Shown here: piece after piece, positions 16,977-25,325 of the stretch
Layout: each line of letters begins with the position of its first letter
How positions within the stretch are numbered: the first letter of the stretch is position 1
Assembly (NCBI GenBank): GCA_902612125.1
Contig: CACMBV010000003.1
Location: 31,001-95,000 of the forward strand
Length of the DNA stretch: 64,000 nt
Source of the DNA: an uncultured Verrucomicrobiota bacterium
Lineage (GTDB): Bacteria; Verrucomicrobiota; Verrucomicrobiia; Opitutales; Seribacteraceae
Direction: 5' to 3'
The notes under the pieces: generated by a model
The model's input: only the letters and a program-made list of their open reading frames with translations
Told to the model about the DNA's origin: nothing
Database searches by the model: none
Program-made: the position numbers and the translations under genes

Positions 16977-18593
16977 TCATGGGTGTTGTTCTTTTCCTAA
17001 GCTAAAGCGTTGGGTGACCAGTGCCTGAAGTTTGTTGATCGCAGTCTGCGGGGAATTGACATTGGCAATGGCGAGGGCTAGCATTGTGCCGCCCACATTT
17101 CGGCGACCTTCCATTGTTGCTTGAATCCTTCCCTCGAGACTGTACCCTCCGATGGGGAATCTTATTTGTGAATCTGGTAATGCTTTGTTTGGCCAAAAGC
17201 ATCGAAATACATGGAGAGTTTTTCCTTCTTTAGTAAATTCGTAAGCTTCAAAATCAATCCTATACGAATTCTTGGATATTGAAATAATTTCAGCAGCTTG
17301 CCCGAATGGAGGGCTAATTTGGTGCAGGCCAGTCAAAGGAAGACAGGCAGCTGGGGAATGAGTGGATAAAACCGCAGTGCAGGCACCACCTGATTCCCAG
17401 TTGGCTACAAAGGCCTGCCAGTACTCCTGGTTAGGGTTGAAGATCATTTCTCTCGAACCGATTTGTTTGGGAATCATTCGATCCCTCTGTTGCCATTGTA
17501 TCGAATTGGCATCAGAAAAATGAAGCTGAGCAGTAATTTGATTTGAGATCACTTGTTCTTCCACCAATATCTCTGGATCATTTATGTTGAGGGAGATTTT
17601 AGGTAGGCTTTCTAATTTCGCTTCGTGGGCTGAATAGTAAAATTCTGAGCCAAAAAATATAAGTGTGACCCATGCAATCGTAAGCACTTGAAAAGGCCAT
17701 GGGGTCGAAAATCTTATGTTTGACCAATAAGCAGGGTTTGTACCCAAGCTTGAGAGAATAATTCCACCTTTAGCCAGCCTAGCTAGAAAAAAAAGAGTAA
17801 GAAGGATAAAAAAGTTTTCAATCCACCCAACCATATCATGAAGAGTTGGAAGGACCCAATTTCCAAACTGATAAACAGGAGAATCTAAAATATGACCTGC
17901 TCCGTTAATCTTGATCATCGAGAGGCTAAAGGCACGAGCTAGATTGAAGAGCAAGGCAACCAAAGCCCCAGCCAAGACGAAAATAAAACGGTTTATGATT
18001 CCGAAGCCATAATAGGCTCCAAGAAATAAAGTGATTACTACCGAAGCTTGAAATCCCTGAATACCACTACAAGCCTGATCAATTCCGATCAGACCGAATT
18101 TACCCACATCGATGACCGTACCCTCAAGTCTAGCTTCGTGCCCAAGGATTAAGATCACATCCACTATAATCGAGGAAACTTTACCTTGTAGCCATTGGGT
18201 AAATCGAAGGTCGGTAGCAAGGGGCCATGGAATCGAAAGGAGAAAAAAAACGAGGGGGAAAAGGACGCTGCGGATTCTCTTCCAACCGCCTTGATCATAG
18301 GCCCATGAAATGATCAGTACGCTTGTGATCAGGAAGAGAGCAAAATTAATCAGTCTCCAATCAGAATTAGCTCCGCGAATAATCCACAAAGGGAGGAGGG
18401 AGAGGAGAGCAGGCAGGCCAACAAGCAGATAAGTCTTTCCTTGTAGAGGTAAAGGCTTTTCCTGTAGAGAATTGACTGAGAGTAACTGGTAAGGAGGAGA
18501 TTTAATCAGGAGATAGAGGCAAAGAAATGGAATGATATAACCATGAGAATATTGAGGGTTGGTATCCCATGTTATCGATAGTTGCCAAGTCAA
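16977..18593 (-). CDS. Exosortase with fused EpsI-like domain
   Basis: 538 residues from a TTG at 18593. N-terminal half is a multi-pass exosortase: YSHGYIIPF (15-23), catalytic Cys175 in GIDQACSGIQGF, Arg220 in FNLARAF and His252 in LHDMVGW, the Cys-Arg-His set of the family. After the membrane part (to about 335) there is one more hydrophobic segment and a periplasmic EpsI-like domain with HSPAACLPLTG and VFRCFW. The protein recognises PEP-CTERM tails and cleaves them at the membrane. The frame is open further upstream (25 codons to 18668, containing the rest of membrane segment 1, FLKFFNPIAILCPWALL) and is in phase with the preceding TPR gene, separated only by its TGA at 18671-18669; no ATG/GTG/TTG lies there, so the real start is unclear. 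Confidence 0.9.
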   Translation of the reverse strand: MTWQLSITWDTNPQYSHGYIIPFLCLYLLIKSPPYQLLSVNSLQEKPLPLQGKTYLLVGLPALLSLLPLWIIRGANSDWRLINFALFLITSVLIISWAYDQGGWKRIRSVLFPLVFFLLSIPWPLATDLRFTQWLQGKVSSIIVDVILILGHEARLEGTVIDVGKFGLIGIDQACSGIQGFQASVVITLFLGAYYGFGIINRFIFVLAGALVALLFNLARAFSLSMIKINGAGHILDSPVYQFGNWVLPTLHDMVGWIENFFILLTLFFLARLAKGGIILSSLGTNPAYWSNIRFSTPWPFQVLTIAWVTLIFFGSEFYYSAHEAKLESLPKISLNINDPEILVEEQVISNQITAQLHFSDANSIQWQQRDRMIPKQIGSREMIFNPNQEYWQAFVANWESGGACTAVLSTHSPAACLPLTGLHQISPPFGQAAEIISISKNSYRIDFEAYEFTKEGKTLHVFRCFWPNKALPDSQIRFPIGGYSLEGRIQATMEGRRNVGGTMLALAIANVNSPQTAINKLQALVTQRFSLGKEQHP

Positions 18594-18668
18594 TAATGCC
18601 CAAGGGCAAAGAATTGCGATCGGGTTAAAAAATTTTAGGAAATTTTTAATAAATTCAATCTTGTAGTT

Positions 18669-20447
18669 TCAGCCAATTTTAAAGTTAAAAAGAAGTTGAA
18701 GGCTCTCTTTCTCAGCACGATTGAGTTGATTGGCTTGAATGCTTTGGCTAAGTACAAGAAATTTCTCGGTGTCACCATTTATTTTAAAAATGTGGGCAGC
18801 AATTACTTTCCATGCTGATCTTACGCCTTCCCACTTTCTCCACTCGTTTACTTTTCCAAGAGCAACCAGGGCATCTCCTGCCGAGTTGTTTTTTAGGTGT
18901 GCAAGAGCCAGAGTGATCTTTGATTCCATTGTAGAGAATTCTGAATCAAACTTTTCCGCTTTTTCTATGAGCTTAATCAACTCCTGTGAAGGGAATACCA
19001 GTTTAGGACTTAGTAATTTAAAATAAAGATTGCTCCTTCTTATTTGTTTAGCATCCGGGTTAAGAGAAAGCAAAATCTCTGACCATTCAATGAGTTTTTC
19101 CAGCTGCACAACTCCCCCTTGGTATTGAAGAAGTTTGGTCACGGCATATCTTTGATGAATAGGATCCGTGCTTAGCTTTTCCAAAATATGGCAGAGGCTT
19201 TTTAAATCTCCAGCCTCTTCCAAATAGATACAGATTGTCCTGGCTTCCCTAGGGTCACTACTTAAAAGAGGAATTATACGGTCCAGCGATTTTTGAGATT
19301 CGAGAAAGTTTTGCTCAAGAGCATAGATTCTTGCTTCCACGACTAACCTCCATCGGCTCGGGATAATCGATGCTCGGCTCAATTCAGTCCGCATTTTTTC
19401 GAGGTCTCCAACCTGAGCCAACGCAGCCATCCTGATTTTAAAAAATAACTCATCTCCTTTTGCTTTTGCTACAGGAATATAATTTACGATTGCGGGATAG
19501 GCTTTTATCTGAATGAGCCAGTTACCAAAAACAAGCAATTCCTTCGAATTTTCCAAATCAAATAGCTCTGAACACTTTTGTATGATATCTGAGCGAGCAT
19601 CGGCGGAAGACTCAATTGCAAATCTCATCGCATGGATCCGCAGAAAATCTATTGCTTTTGCTTTTGGATTAACTTCGAGCAGTTGCATGCAACGATCTAA
19701 GCTTTGCGGAGCAAGCGGTTGCAAGAAATTCAGCAGAGTCATATGTCTTATTGCTTCCAAACCGGTCTCGCTTCTTTGGCTTGATAATGGTGCCAATGCT
19801 TTGCCCAGGCGAACAAGCTGGGACCGATCTTGTAAGTGAACTGCAATGCGAGTGAGCAGGAAAACTGCTTCAGGGCAACCTGGGAAATTTTCAATAACTT
19901 GTTCAACAACCCGTAGAGCCTCCTGGTGGTTGCCGGTCTCAGCCAGAATCTCAGCTCCAAGAAGAAGATTTCTTGGCTGGGCATTCCAAGTTTCTATTTC
20001 ATTTAGGTATTGGAATTGTTGAATCGCATTTTTTGCAATAAAAACTTTGGTTTCCAATGATATTTCTTTTTTTTGAAGACATCTAAGTGATTTTGTAAGA
20101 ACTGAATTCCCAAGAAGTATTCCATTCTCTGAGTTGTCGACCAAATTAGCCCAAAGATTGAGAGCTTTAGCAGGGTCTACCAAAAAAAGTAACTCTAGGT
20201 AATTCTGATATGACTGTGAATCATTTGGATTTAGTAAGTGGGCTACTCTTGCTTTTCTGATTCCTTCACCAATGAGTTCTGGTGAAGAGCCTATTTTCTC
20301 ATCGAGGTATACCTGACTTTGGTAAAGAAATTGGTTGGCTTTCCATCTTTTGATGTAAGGCATGTAGAAATCGAAGCAGAAAAAAGAGACTCCAAATAAA
20401 ACGATAAGCAGAATGGTAAATAAGTAAGATAATTGGAGGTGAATCAT
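18669..20447 (-). CDS. Membrane-anchored TPR-like protein next to exosortase
   Basis: 592 residues: one N-terminal membrane helix (about 5-27, LSYLFTILLIVLFGVSFFCF), then a long helical repeat region resembling tetratricopeptide repeats (KARVAHLLNPNDSQSYQNYL, ILAETGNHQEALRVVEQVIE, FPGCPEAVFLLTRIAV and others). It is clearly paralogous to the product at 38917-40689, with the same order of blocks (KARVAHLL, GxEAIRHxTL, KAIDFLR versus KPIDFLR, RKWExxRxAW). TPR proteins of this size accompany exosortase/EPS loci (the PrsT-like role), so a scaffold for polysaccharide or protein export is likely. Ends with TGA in the same frame as the exosortase. Confidence 0.8.
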   Translation of the reverse strand: MIHLQLSYLFTILLIVLFGVSFFCFDFYMPYIKRWKANQFLYQSQVYLDEKIGSSPELIGEGIRKARVAHLLNPNDSQSYQNYLELLFLVDPAKALNLWANLVDNSENGILLGNSVLTKSLRCLQKKEISLETKVFIAKNAIQQFQYLNEIETWNAQPRNLLLGAEILAETGNHQEALRVVEQVIENFPGCPEAVFLLTRIAVHLQDRSQLVRLGKALAPLSSQRSETGLEAIRHMTLLNFLQPLAPQSLDRCMQLLEVNPKAKAIDFLRIHAMRFAIESSADARSDIIQKCSELFDLENSKELLVFGNWLIQIKAYPAIVNYIPVAKAKGDELFFKIRMAALAQVGDLEKMRTELSRASIIPSRWRLVVEARIYALEQNFLESQKSLDRIIPLLSSDPREARTICIYLEEAGDLKSLCHILEKLSTDPIHQRYAVTKLLQYQGGVVQLEKLIEWSEILLSLNPDAKQIRRSNLYFKLLSPKLVFPSQELIKLIEKAEKFDSEFSTMESKITLALAHLKNNSAGDALVALGKVNEWRKWEGVRSAWKVIAAHIFKINGDTEKFLVLSQSIQANQLNRAEKESLQLLFNFKIG

Positions 20448-20517
20448 CTACATTTCTGAATTTTAACACCTTGTGAATCGATATGCCGTCTGATAAAAAT
20501 ATGTAGGCTACCGCAGA

Positions 20518-20544
20518 TGGCCTTTTGCAGAGGATGCAAAGCCA
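20518..20544 (-). promoter_or_regulatory. Bulged hairpin in leader between NusG paralogue and polysaccharide operon
   Basis: On the minus strand the RNA folds as TGGC-TTTGC / loop ATCCTCT / GCAAA-(AG bulge)-GCCA: nine base pairs with a two-base bulge. It lies in the 130 bp gap between the stop of the NusG-like gene and the TPR gene. There is no T-run directly after it, so it is not a simple intrinsic terminator. Known specialised NusG proteins of the LoaP type are recruited by RNA hairpins in leaders, so this is a candidate recruitment site; that role is inference. Confidence 0.45.
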
Positions 20545-20577
20545 ACTTAATTAAATCTATTAGAATGTTGGGCAAAT

Positions 20578-21126
20578 TCAGCCAGTGCTGATAGGGTGAG
20601 CACTGGGAAAGTCTACTTCATCTTCACTGATTTCAACTTCAGTGGGACGACCTAAAATCTCAAAAAGCACTTTGACTCGCTCTCTTGCGGGGACAATTTT
20701 TGTCACGGTACCTTCATCTCCTTTAAAAAGTCCTGCGATAACTTTTACTTTATCTCCAATTTTATGGGGCTGATCAGGGATCTCTAGAATGCCGTCCGGG
20801 GAGATCAACCTTAATTCAATCATAACCTGTGGAGGAACATGCACAGGGACTTCTTTGCGACGAACAACATAGGCAACCCCTCGGGCATAGTGAACATTCC
20901 GAATGTGAATAACTGGATCAAATCGGGCAAAAAAATAACCAGGAAAAAGTGGTTTGATGGGTTGAACTGTATTTTTCTTTGCTCGCTGCGTGCGTGGTAG
21001 GAACACTTCCATCCCGTCCAAAGTCAGCAGATTCGAAGACGCGACCATTTCCATTCTCGGTTTCGCTCGGATGCAATACCATCCGCAAGACCAATCCTTC
21101 ATTCCATCTGAACTTTGAGAATTCAT
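20578..21126 (-). CDS. Specialised NusG-family antitermination factor (RfaH/UpxY/LoaP type)
   Basis: 182 residues. NGN domain at about 15-105 (GWYCIRAKPRMEMVASSNLL, PLFPGYFFARFDP, GVAYVVRRKEVPV) and KOW domain at about 122-152 (IGDKVKVIAGLFKGDEGTVT). A second, operon-specific NusG rather than the housekeeping one is indicated by its place at the head of a 20 kb polysaccharide operon and by overlap (ATGA) with a DNA-binding regulator. Such factors ride with RNA polymerase and suppress termination in long sugar operons. Its gene lies 130 bp before the TPR gene. Confidence 0.9.
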   Translation of the reverse strand: MNSQSSDGMKDWSCGWYCIRAKPRMEMVASSNLLTLDGMEVFLPRTQRAKKNTVQPIKPLFPGYFFARFDPVIHIRNVHYARGVAYVVRRKEVPVHVPPQVMIELRLISPDGILEIPDQPHKIGDKVKVIAGLFKGDEGTVTKIVPARERVKVLFEILGRPTEVEISEDEVDFPSAHPISTG

Positions 21127-21629
21127 ATTTTTAAAAGTCCGGCCAGGGCGGGTAGGAGTTTTCGACCTGCTTTGGTAAGTCTTTTTAACTTTTCAATACG
21201 GGTGGAATAAAATTCCTGATTGATATCAGAGTCTGCCTTCACATGCTTTTCCATTCTTGAAATCCTATCCGCCGCACTATCCAAATGTGGTAAAATATCT
21301 TCTTTGATAAAGTTTGAGAATAACCGTCTAAACTCAGTCTCGGCAATATAATGATCTTTCCGATCACCCTTCACATAAGATGTACGAATTGCTTTGAGTG
21401 AACGGAGAGTTTTGAGACCTTGGCTGGTGGAGCCCATACTAATGCTTAATCGCGAGGATATTTCATCCATAGAAAGAGGGCTTTCAGTAAAATAGAGCAC
21501 ACCATAAATTTCGCCAACGGATCTGGGTAATCCCAGTATGCTCATCATCCTTACAAAAAAATCGATCGATTCGACTTCAAGCTTAACTTCTTCATTATTT
21601 GTTTTTTGGATTTTATTTTCTAATTGCAT
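21123..21629 (-). CDS. GbsR/MarR-type transcriptional regulator
   Basis: 168 residues with an N-terminal winged helix: LPRSVGEIYGVLYF, PLSMDEISSRLSISMGSTSQ (helix-turn-helix), LKTLRSLKAIRTSYVKGDRKDHYIAE (wing). The C-terminal half is a helical dimerisation arm with basic residues (RIEKLKRLTKAGRKLL). This is the GbsR family pattern. It overlaps the NusG-like gene by 4 bp and is divergent from the sugar transferase gene, so it likely controls both directions; a palindrome in the shared promoter is a candidate operator. Confidence 0.87.
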   Translation of the reverse strand: MQLENKIQKTNNEEVKLEVESIDFFVRMMSILGLPRSVGEIYGVLYFTESPLSMDEISSRLSISMGSTSQGLKTLRSLKAIRTSYVKGDRKDHYIAETEFRRLFSNFIKEDILPHLDSAADRISRMEKHVKADSDINQEFYSTRIEKLKRLTKAGRKLLPALAGLLKI

Positions 21630-21664
21630 AGATTTTCAAAGATTTCAAAAAAAAATGAAAATTG

Positions 21665-21692
21665 CAAGAATACAATAATTAATCGATTCTTG
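21665..21692. promoter_or_regulatory. Candidate operator: inverted repeat in divergent promoter
   Basis: The 118 bp between the GbsR-like gene and the sugar transferase holds the perfect inverted repeat CAAGAAT-N14-ATTCTTG. A further TTCTTGTATT at about 21733-21742 repeats the right arm just before the sugar transferase ATG. MarR/GbsR proteins bind such dyads near their own promoter; binding by this regulator is inferred from position only. Confidence 0.45.
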
Positions 21693-21747
21693 TTTGCAGA
21701 ATGGGTAATTTTAAATCAAATTATAAGTATTTCTTGTATTTTGCCCA

Positions 21748-23169
21748 ATGAATAACAACCGCGATAATGGTTTTTCGATCCTTCACCGATCACTTCTCTG
21801 TTCAATAATTGTAAGTTGGTTATGGACTTGTATTTGGGTTTGGGGAGTGTGGGGATTTACACTGGTTAACCTTCCGTGGAATTACGCCATTGTTTCGGTT
21901 GCCGGCATCCTCGTTGCTGCGATTGGTTCCCTCCAAAACTACGGTGATTTTTATCTTAAAAACCGATGGGAAAGAATTCGCGATTCTTTCAGCAAGAGTA
22001 ATTTCCAACTGGCCGTTCTTTCATTTTTTGTTTTCGGTGCATATTTCGCTTCAAAGGATGCTGCAACTAGTCGATTGTTTTTGGGATTTTATTTGTCCTC
22101 CTGTTGGCCGGTTTTACTGGTTTCAAACTATGCTTTGCCCGGCCTTTTCAAAAGATTAAATGGTTTTTATGGTATTGAACGAAAAGCATTACTTATAGGT
22201 GACCCACAAGATCTGGTAAAAATGAAAGGTTGGGTTACAAAACATTCTGGAAATGGCTATTCAATGACCGGACTTTTCAGCACGAAATCCTTCTCCGGAA
22301 ACACAGCTAGACTCGGTTTGCCGTATCTAGGAGGGCTGGCAGATTTGAAGTCCTATTTATCCACTCATGCCATTCACCAAATCGTGGTACTTCCGGATGG
22401 CAATCATACAGAGTGGATTGCAGACACTGCAGACATTGCTCACAAGTATGGATGCAGGCTTCTGATTTATAACTCTCTAGCCAAAGAATTTGAGACTCGT
22501 CTAGTCTTCATGGAAGAGTCGGGGAGACAATTTTTCACTCTTCTGAATGAGCCACTGGAAAGTCCTTTTAATCGCATGATAAAAAGACTATTTGATCTTT
22601 CTATCAGTCTACCTGCTGTTATTCTTTTACTTCCTGTTTTGATGACTATGATAAAAATCTTCCATTTCCTTCAATCCAATGGGCCCTTATTTTTTACACA
22701 GGAACGAGTTGGACTGGGCGGAAGTAAGTTTACTATCTTTAAATTCCGCTCAATGGAATATGAAGAAAAGACAGAACTACAAGAAGCTGCACAAGCTACC
22801 AAAAATGATCCACGTGTTTTCCCATTGGGTAGGTTCATGAGAAGATTCAGCCTCGATGAATTTCCCCAATTTATTAATGTATTGAGGGGTGAAATGAGTT
22901 TGGTAGGACCGAGACCATACTTGGCGAAGCATGATTACTTATTTCAAAAAAATTACAGGGCTTACCGAATTAGGCAGTTTGTCAAGCCGGGAGTAACTGG
23001 ACCAGCGCAATGCAGGGGATTACGAGGAGAATTTACTGACACTGTACTCGTAAAAAGGAGAATTGAGTTAGATTTTGATTATGTAGGAAACTGGACGATT
23101 TGGATGGATATAGAAATTGTATTTCGGACGATTGGTCAGGTTCTTTTTCCACCAAAATCAGCCTATTAG
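21748..23169 (+). CDS. Undecaprenyl-phosphate sugar phosphotransferase (WcaJ/WbaP type)
   Basis: 473 residues. N-terminal membrane segments (about 13-50, 85-130), a Rossmann-like middle region (IERKALLIGDPQDLVKMKGW), and the C-terminal bacterial sugar transferase domain from about residue 275: FDLSISLPAVILLLP, FTQERVGLGGSKFTIFKFRS, LGRFMRRFSLDEFPQFINVL, MSLVGPRP and KPGVTGPAQ. This is the polyprenyl-phosphate hexose-1-phosphate transferase family that starts repeat-unit synthesis on undecaprenyl phosphate at the inner membrane. It faces away from the minus-strand operon. ATG at 21748. Confidence 0.92.
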   Translation: MNNNRDNGFSILHRSLLCSIIVSWLWTCIWVWGVWGFTLVNLPWNYAIVSVAGILVAAIGSLQNYGDFYLKNRWERIRDSFSKSNFQLAVLSFFVFGAYFASKDAATSRLFLGFYLSSCWPVLLVSNYALPGLFKRLNGFYGIERKALLIGDPQDLVKMKGWVTKHSGNGYSMTGLFSTKSFSGNTARLGLPYLGGLADLKSYLSTHAIHQIVVLPDGNHTEWIADTADIAHKYGCRLLIYNSLAKEFETRLVFMEESGRQFFTLLNEPLESPFNRMIKRLFDLSISLPAVILLLPVLMTMIKIFHFLQSNGPLFFTQERVGLGGSKFTIFKFRSMEYEEKTELQEAAQATKNDPRVFPLGRFMRRFSLDEFPQFINVLRGEMSLVGPRPYLAKHDYLFQKNYRAYRIRQFVKPGVTGPAQCRGLRGEFTDTVLVKRRIELDFDYVGNWTIWMDIEIVFRTIGQVLFPPKSAY

Positions 23170-23940
23170 TTGTCCGATAAAAACTTTTGCCTTACTATAA
23201 CTTTTGTGAGGATACTTGGAGTTGATTTTTTCAAGGGAACTGTTGAGGAAGCAGTAGAGATGTCTCGAGATGGCGGTCTAGTGGTAGCCCCATCAGGTCC
23301 GGGACTGGCAAATGACCTTACGAATTCAGAAGCTTACCGCTTATCACTATCTGAGTCTAAAATAGTTCTTCCTGACAGCGGATTGCTTTGTCTTTGGCTC
23401 AAAATTTTTGGTCAGAAGAGCATTATGAGAATATCCGGACTAAAATATCTCAAGTTTTTTCTGGATTCCACTGATCTGCAAGGGGTGTCCTTTTGGGTAA
23501 TGCCTGATGCGAGTCAAGCAGTCGCAAACATATCATGGCTGGAAAAAGAATATAAATTTTCGATTGAAGCGAAATCTGTGTATCATGCTCCCATTTACAG
23601 CCCAAAAGTCTTTTTGGAAGATCATGACTTGTTGGCCAAGATTGAATCTGGAAATTATAAATATATCTTTATTCAACTGGGAGGAGGTGTACAAGAGCGG
23701 CTGGGCTTATACTTACTAAAAAATCTTCGTAACGCACCAATAATTATCTGCACCGGTGCTGCACTAGCTTTTCTTTCCGGACAGCAGATTAGAATTCCTA
23801 AGTGGGCAGACAAATATTACTTGGGATGGTTTTTGCGATGTTTAAGTAGTCCATCAATGTATCTGCCTAGATATTTTGGTGCCTTCCGTCTTTTTTGGCT
23901 ACTGTTCCGTTATGGAAAGGAGTCACACCCATTATCATGA
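23170..23940 (+). CDS. WecG/TagA/CpsF family glycosyltransferase
   Basis: 256 residues from a TTG directly after the preceding stop (TAGTTG); a GTG at 23206 (residues RILGVDFFKGTVEEA) is an alternative start nearer the family N-terminus. GLVVAPSGPGLAND and LPDSGLLCLWLKIFG are the conserved acceptor- and nucleotide-binding blocks; IQLGGGVQER and APIIICTGAALAFLSGQQIR match the C-terminal GxGxPkQE and fxfxxG blocks. Adds the second sugar (ManNAc- or Glc-type) to the lipid carrier after the phosphotransferase, in the cytoplasm at the membrane. Ends overlapping the mtaB ATG. Confidence 0.85.
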   Translation: MSDKNFCLTITFVRILGVDFFKGTVEEAVEMSRDGGLVVAPSGPGLANDLTNSEAYRLSLSESKIVLPDSGLLCLWLKIFGQKSIMRISGLKYLKFFLDSTDLQGVSFWVMPDASQAVANISWLEKEYKFSIEAKSVYHAPIYSPKVFLEDHDLLAKIESGNYKYIFIQLGGGVQERLGLYLLKNLRNAPIIICTGAALAFLSGQQIRIPKWADKYYLGWFLRCLSSPSMYLPRYFGAFRLFWLLFRYGKESHPLS

Positions 23941-25271
23941 GCTTTAAGCAAAAGTTTGAAAGCAAAGATTTGAAGCCTAAGGCAAGCGTGCAGGCACTAG
24001 GATGCAGACTTAATCAATATGAAGGTCTATCGATTGAGGGAAAACTTCGGAGCGAAGGATATGAAATCGTTCCATTTGGGGAAGATGCCGATTTGGGAGT
24101 GATTAATACATGCACGGTTACCAACGAAGCGGATGCCAAGTCGCGAAACGCTATTCGTCGATTCAGCCGAAAAAATCCTCATGCGATCACCGTGGTAATT
24201 GGCTGTTACTCACAGACTTCAGCCAATGAAGTGGCAATGGTGGATGGGGTGGACTATGTGATAGGAAATCATAACAAAATGAATTTCTTTGATTATGTGG
24301 CGGAAGAAAAACCTGCTTCTCCAGTCGTCGTCAGGGGAAAAATTGATCGTGAGGATTTTTCAATGGGTCAGGTAGGAGAAGTGCATTTTGATCAGCGGTC
24401 TAATCTTAAAATTCAGGATGGTTGCGACTTTATGTGTTCGTTTTGTGTGATTCCCTTTGCACGCGGTCGGGCCCGTTCCCGTGAATGGAGTGACTTGTTC
24501 ATGGAGGCAGAGCAGATGATTGAAAAAGGCGTCCGTGAAATTGTGCTAACTGGGGTTAACTTGGGAACCTATGAATCTCAGAGTAAAAATTTCCTTAATT
24601 TGGTGGAAATACTTGGATTATTGCCCGGGCTTGATCGTTTACGAATAAGCAGCATTGAGCCTACAACGATTCCTGCGGAACTATTTGGAATGATGGTTGA
24701 TGATCAACATCCGTTGATGCCATATCTTCATGTGCCGATGCAATCTGGTTGCGATAAAATTCTCGGATTGATGAAAAGAAAATACAAGGTTCAGCAAATG
24801 GAGGAATTTTTCACTGAAGCGACTGAGGCGATTCCTGGAGTATGTATAGGTACTGATATGATGACCGGGTTCCCTGGGGAATCGGAATCAGATTTTACTA
24901 AGACTTGTGAAACTTTCCTTACATTCCCCTTTTCTTACTGCCATGTGTTCACCTATTCCGAACGGGATGGAACTGCAGCACAAAGATCAGAGGATCAAAT
25001 TCCTATTGAGGAAAGAAGAAGAAGAAGTGCCCATCTCCGTCAGTTGTCCGCATCTAAACGTTTGGACTGGCACGAAGAATTTCAAGGAAAGAATGTAAGA
25101 GTTTTACTAGAAAATCCAAAGAATGGACATTACGGTGGGTACACGGAAAACTTCTTGAAACTAATGATACCGATCAAGAGAGAAAATTTACAAAACAAAC
25201 TTGTGCAAGTGAGAGTGGGGGAAGCAAGACCAGAATATTGCTTGGGGCAGATTTTAAATGTAGAAAGTTAA
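23937..25271 (+). CDS. mtaB: tRNA (t6A37) methylthiotransferase MtaB
   Basis: 444 residues from the ATG at 23937, whose ATGA overlaps the stop of the preceding gene; the longer frame to 23895 is just a shadow of that gene. UPF0004 cysteines are at 23, 59 and 90 (ALGCRLNQYE, INTCTVTNEA, VIGCYSQ) and the radical-SAM CxxxCxxC at 163, 167 and 170 (DGCDFMCSFCVIPFARG). The C-terminal TRAM-like part is present. Converts t6A37 to ms2t6A in ANN-decoding tRNAs. The motif order and the ALGCRLNQ start separate MtaB from MiaB and RimO. Confidence 0.93.
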   Translation: MSFKQKFESKDLKPKASVQALGCRLNQYEGLSIEGKLRSEGYEIVPFGEDADLGVINTCTVTNEADAKSRNAIRRFSRKNPHAITVVIGCYSQTSANEVAMVDGVDYVIGNHNKMNFFDYVAEEKPASPVVVRGKIDREDFSMGQVGEVHFDQRSNLKIQDGCDFMCSFCVIPFARGRARSREWSDLFMEAEQMIEKGVREIVLTGVNLGTYESQSKNFLNLVEILGLLPGLDRLRISSIEPTTIPAELFGMMVDDQHPLMPYLHVPMQSGCDKILGLMKRKYKVQQMEEFFTEATEAIPGVCIGTDMMTGFPGESESDFTKTCETFLTFPFSYCHVFTYSERDGTAAQRSEDQIPIEERRRRSAHLRQLSASKRLDWHEEFQGKNVRVLLENPKNGHYGGYTENFLKLMIPIKRENLQNKLVQVRVGEARPEYCLGQILNVES

Positions 25272-25325
25272 CTCCTGTTACGATTTTAACTTGTTCCAAA
25301 CTTCCGAAATATTGGATACAGATCA

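Noticed and set aside
18594..18668. Selenocysteine readthrough at the TPR-exosortase TGA
   Set aside because: No SECIS-like hairpin was seen directly after the TGA and no selenocysteine machinery is visible in the window.
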